Assembly: GCF_050717635.1 (NCBI RefSeq) | Contig: NZ_JBOITO010000002.1 | Location: 124,001-188,000 of the forward strand | DNA from: Clostridium_AD sp050717635 | GTDB taxonomy: Bacteria; Bacillota; Clostridia; Clostridiales; Clostridiaceae | DNA length: 64,000 bases | Direction of reading: 5' to 3' | Shown here: in pieces, positions 63,511 through 64,000 of the stretch | How positions within the stretch are numbered: position 1 is the stretch's first letter | How the letters are laid out: each line of letters opens with the position of its first letter | Notes under the pieces: model-generated | Seen by the model: the letters and a program-made list of their open reading frames with translations, nothing else | What the model was told of the DNA's origin: nothing | The model's database searches: none | Translations under genes and position numbers: made by a program

Positions 63511-63565
63511 TAATAGTTGCACAAGAAACCATTATGATGTATAATAGTTTCTTGTGCAACTATTA
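63511..63565 (+). promoter_or_regulatory. MarR promoter embedded in a perfect 19-bp inverted repeat
   Basis: TAATAGTTGCACAAGAAAC (63511-63529) and its exact reverse complement (63547-63565) flank a 17-base centre. TTGCAC (63517-63522) and TATAAT (63540-63545), 17 bases apart, form the promoter. One arm covers the -35 box and the other the start site. This fits autorepression by the MarR-type protein that follows. Confidence 0.8.
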
Positions 63566-63579
63566 TAGGGGGAGAAAAT

Positions 63580-64000
63580 ATGCGAAAAATAATAGGAAGA
63601 AATATTTCAATATTATATAGAAATGCAAATAATTATGTGGATGCTAAGCTAAAAAAATATAATCTAAATAAAGTTCAAGCTGAAGTATTATTATTTTTAA
63701 GGGACGATAAGGGGGCTAACCTAACACAAATAAATGAATTGTTTTTATTTAATAAGGCCACTATAACAAAAATAATAACCCATCTTGAAAAAAATAATTA
63801 TGTTAATAGAGTAGTTAGCGCAAGTGATAAACGGGAAAAGGGCATATATTTAACAGATAAAGCAAAAGATATATTTCCTAGCATTATAGAAATCTTAGAA
63901 GCATGGGAAGACATTCTCACTAATAACATTTCTAATGATGATATTGAAACAATAAGAAGTATGCTAGCCAAAATGGTAGATAATATAACGACATCGAAGG
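63580..64000 (+). CDS. MarR-family transcriptional regulator (runs off the window)
   Basis: 140 codons are visible before the window ends. MRKIIGRNISILYRNANNYVDAKL is the dimerisation helix. LTQINELFLFNKATITKIITHLEKNNYVNRVVSASDKREKGIYLTDK is the winged helix-turn-helix with the wing DKREKG. GGGGGAG precedes the ATG. Family members repress exporters or stress genes and release DNA on binding a small phenolic or lipid ligand. Downstream target genes lie beyond the window. Confidence 0.93.
   Translation, partial: MRKIIGRNISILYRNANNYVDAKLKKYNLNKVQAEVLLFLRDDKGANLTQINELFLFNKATITKIITHLEKNNYVNRVVSASDKREKGIYLTDKAKDIFPSIIEILEAWEDILTNNISNDDIETIRSMLAKMVDNITTSK

Overview
The window is AT-rich chromosomal DNA from an anaerobic, spore-forming Firmicute, most likely Clostridium sensu stricto. 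The evidence is ferredoxin-dependent 2-oxoacid oxidation, a spore-coat transglutaminase, Gram-positive ribosome binding sites, clostridial regulators (BlaI/M56, GlcT type, MarR, TetR) and UGA-encoded selenocysteine. No rRNA, tRNA, CRISPR array, intact IS element or prophage was seen.

Layout. 1-3.3 kb: end of a molybdenum hydroxylase operon with a MocA-like nucleotidyltransferase. 3.3-8.4 kb: ABC-2 exporter, divergent from a two-component system. 8.4-12.7 kb: sbcDC, followed by a perfect 24-bp inverted repeat whose half unit recurs at 27.3 kb. 12.9-16.4 kb: GlcT-type antiterminator, DAHP synthase, spore transglutaminase and small genes. 16.5-19.1 kb: korDABC. 19.5-24.8 kb: PAS histidine kinase, CheB-CheR fusion, DUF3231 protein. 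25-27 kb: hydrolase remnant and pyruvate kinase. 27.4-33.2 kb: oleate hydratase, dead AAA-ATPase gene, large Fe-S flavoprotein. 33.6-37.2 kb: second ABC exporter and FtsH. 37.5-40.7 kb: HesB-like selenoprotein, L,D-transpeptidase, methyltransferase, ECF S component. 40.8-49.5 kb: hypA, a second copy of the Fe-S flavoprotein, hypB, a DUF5692-like membrane protein, a fatty-acid double-bond isomerase homologue, a transposase-derived protein and a ThrE-type exporter pair. 49.7-57.5 kb: housekeeping genes and a second HesB-like selenoprotein. 57.8-60.1 kb: TetR regulator and a second, different oleate hydratase. 60.3-64 kb: BlaI/M56 pair, an unknown protein and a MarR regulator with a large operator.

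The strongest theme is unsaturated fatty-acid chemistry. There are two oleate hydratases from different subfamilies and a homologue of the Propionibacterium-type polyunsaturated fatty acid isomerase. There are also two near-identical Fe-S flavoproteins driven by near-identical promoters. One of these sits in an operon with hypA, hypB and a polytopic membrane protein, but no hydrogenase. My inference is a regulated anaerobic system that hydrates, isomerises and perhaps reduces unsaturated fatty acids. The enzyme families are read from sequence; their joint function is a hypothesis.

The second theme is selenium. Two HesB/IscA-like genes each carry one in-frame UGA in place of the conserved cluster cysteine. 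Each has a bSECIS-like hairpin with the same UGGAU loop exactly 25 nt after the UGA. The first gene also has a CsoR/CstR-type palindrome over its promoter.
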